From Yersinia massiliensis CCUG 53443 (GTDB lineage Bacteria > Pseudomonadota > Gammaproteobacteria > Enterobacterales > Enterobacteriaceae), in the NCBI RefSeq assembly GCF_000312485.1, contig NZ_HE997650.1, forward strand, positions 62,001 to 126,000: a DNA stretch of 64,000 bases, read 5' to 3'. The translations under genes and the position numbers were made by a program. Each line of letters starts with the position of its first letter. Position 1 is the first letter of the stretch. Shown one piece after another: positions 63,222-64,000 of the stretch. The notes under the pieces are model-generated. The model was given only the letters and a program-made list of their open reading frames with translations. It was not told where the DNA came from and made no database searches.

Positions 63222-64000
63222 ATGTCTACGCAATCTGCCGAACTTGATGCGCCACAGCAGCCAACCACTCGTCCGAGTGAATTAATTTATCGTTTAGAAG
63301 ACCGCCCGCCTCTTGCCCAAACACTGTTTGCCGCCTGTCAGCATTTATTGGCGATGTTTGTCGCAGTCATTACTCCTGGCCTACTCATTTGTCAGGCACT
63401 TGGATTACCGGCAGAAGATACTCAGCGTATTATCAGCATGTCCTTGTTTGCCTCGGGTTTGGCGTCGCTATTGCAGATTAAAACGTGGGGGCCGGTAGGC
63501 TCTGGTCTATTATCGATTCAGGGCACCAGTTTTAACTTTGTTTCGCCGCTGATTATGGGTGGACTGGCACTGAAAAATGGGGGGGCTGATATCCCAACGA
63601 TGATGGCAGCGCTGTTCGGCACCCTGATGGTCGCTTCCTGTACCGAAATCATCCTTTCGCGCTTCTTACATTTGGCGCGCCGAATTATCACCCCATTAGT
63701 GTCTGGGATTGTGGTGATGATTATCGGTCTATCATTGATTCAAGTTGGCCTGACATCCATTGGCGGCGGCTATGCTGCGATGGGTGACAATACCTTCGGC
63801 GCACCGAAAAACCTGTTATTGGCCGGTGCCGTTTTGGTGGTGATTATTTTGCTAAACCGCCAACGTAACCCTTATTTGCGCGTGGCCTCGTTAGTTATCG
63901 CCATGGCGGTCGGTTATCTCTTGGCTTGGTCATTGGGGATGCTGCCTGAGAGCCGCCCAGTCGTGGATACCGCTCTGATTACCATTCCAACACCCTTGTT
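63222..64000 (+). CDS. xanP: Xanthine:H+ symporter XanP, N-terminal part (cut by window edge)
   Basis: XanP imports xanthine with protons and belongs to the nucleobase-cation symporter-2 family. The window holds the first 259 codons; the family length is about 463. It begins [20 protein letters not shown] and continues [20 protein letters not shown], with the conserved [15 protein letters not shown] segment and [14 protein letters not shown]. The sequence is very close to E. coli XanP. The ATG at 63222 was chosen because an earlier ATG (63211) is out of frame. A PurR box precedes it. Confidence 0.96.
   Translation, partial: MSTQSAELDAPQQPTTRPSELIYRLEDRPPLAQTLFAACQHLLAMFVAVITPGLLICQALGLPAEDTQRIISMSLFASGLASLLQIKTWGPVGSGLLSIQGTSFNFVSPLIMGGLALKNGGADIPTMMAALFGTLMVASCTEIILSRFLHLARRIITPLVSGIVVMIIGLSLIQVGLTSIGGGYAAMGDNTFGAPKNLLLAGAVLVVIILLNRQRNPYLRVASLVIAMAVGYLLAWSLGMLPESRPVVDTALITIPTPL

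Overview
The window is a chromosomal segment of an enterobacterium, very probably Yersinia. The evidence is a near-complete match in gene order to the enterobacterial gpsA-secB-grxC...spoT-trmH-recG-gltS-xanP backbone, an ERIC palindrome of the Yersinia type, a periplasmic family-2 pectate lyase with KdgM, an HmsP-like EAL protein, and waaA-waaE-coaD directly after hldD-waaF-waaC. HutH differs at several positions from the Y. pestis/pseudotuberculosis protein as I remember it, so a Y. enterocolitica-group or environmental species is more likely. I cannot name the species from sequence alone.

Layout. 1-19541: conserved backbone. It holds gpsA (cut by the window edge), secB, grxC, yibN, then gpmM-envC-yibQ forward, the kbl-tdh operon reverse, the LPS inner-core genes hldD-waaF-waaC and waaA-waaE-coaD, then mutM, rpmG, rpmB, radC, and coaBC-dut-slmA. 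19542-53226: accessory block of about 33.7 kb, lying where Escherichia coli has pyrE, rph, yicC and dinD. It holds kdgM-pelY (pectin use), an hmsP-like c-di-GMP phosphodiesterase lacking its GGDEF domain, dppABCDF (dipeptide import), an orphan shortened TpsB/FhaC-type outer-membrane protein, a tRNA-Pro gene, uhpABC without uhpT, eptB (LPS modification), ohr, a membrane-anchored hydrolase, hutU-hutH-permease (histidine use), a long gene-poor stretch, a convergent rpfR/rpfF pair, a second NupC-type nucleoside carrier, and a DUF3574 lipoprotein. 53227-64000: backbone resumes with yicG, ligB, gmk-rpoZ-spoT-trmH-recG, gltS and xanP (cut by the window edge).

The most interesting locus is 47939-50827. 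It encodes a DSF-type fatty-acid signal synthase (RpfF) facing the gene for its PAS-GGDEF-EAL receptor (RpfR). The receptor gene is split by a -1 frame change in an A5 run between its GGDEF and EAL domains. A second c-di-GMP gene in the window, hmsP-like, has lost its GGDEF domain in frame, and its last codons lie inside an ERIC element. So two c-di-GMP genes in one window carry lineage-specific damage or remodelling.

Candidate regulatory sites that fit their genes are a KdgR box before kdgM, a HutC-type operator before hutU, a GcvB-type C/A-rich target before dppA and a PurR box before xanP. Start codons were chosen by comparison with recalled family lengths and by ribosome-binding sites. 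Family assignments rest on recalled sequences and motifs, not on a database search.
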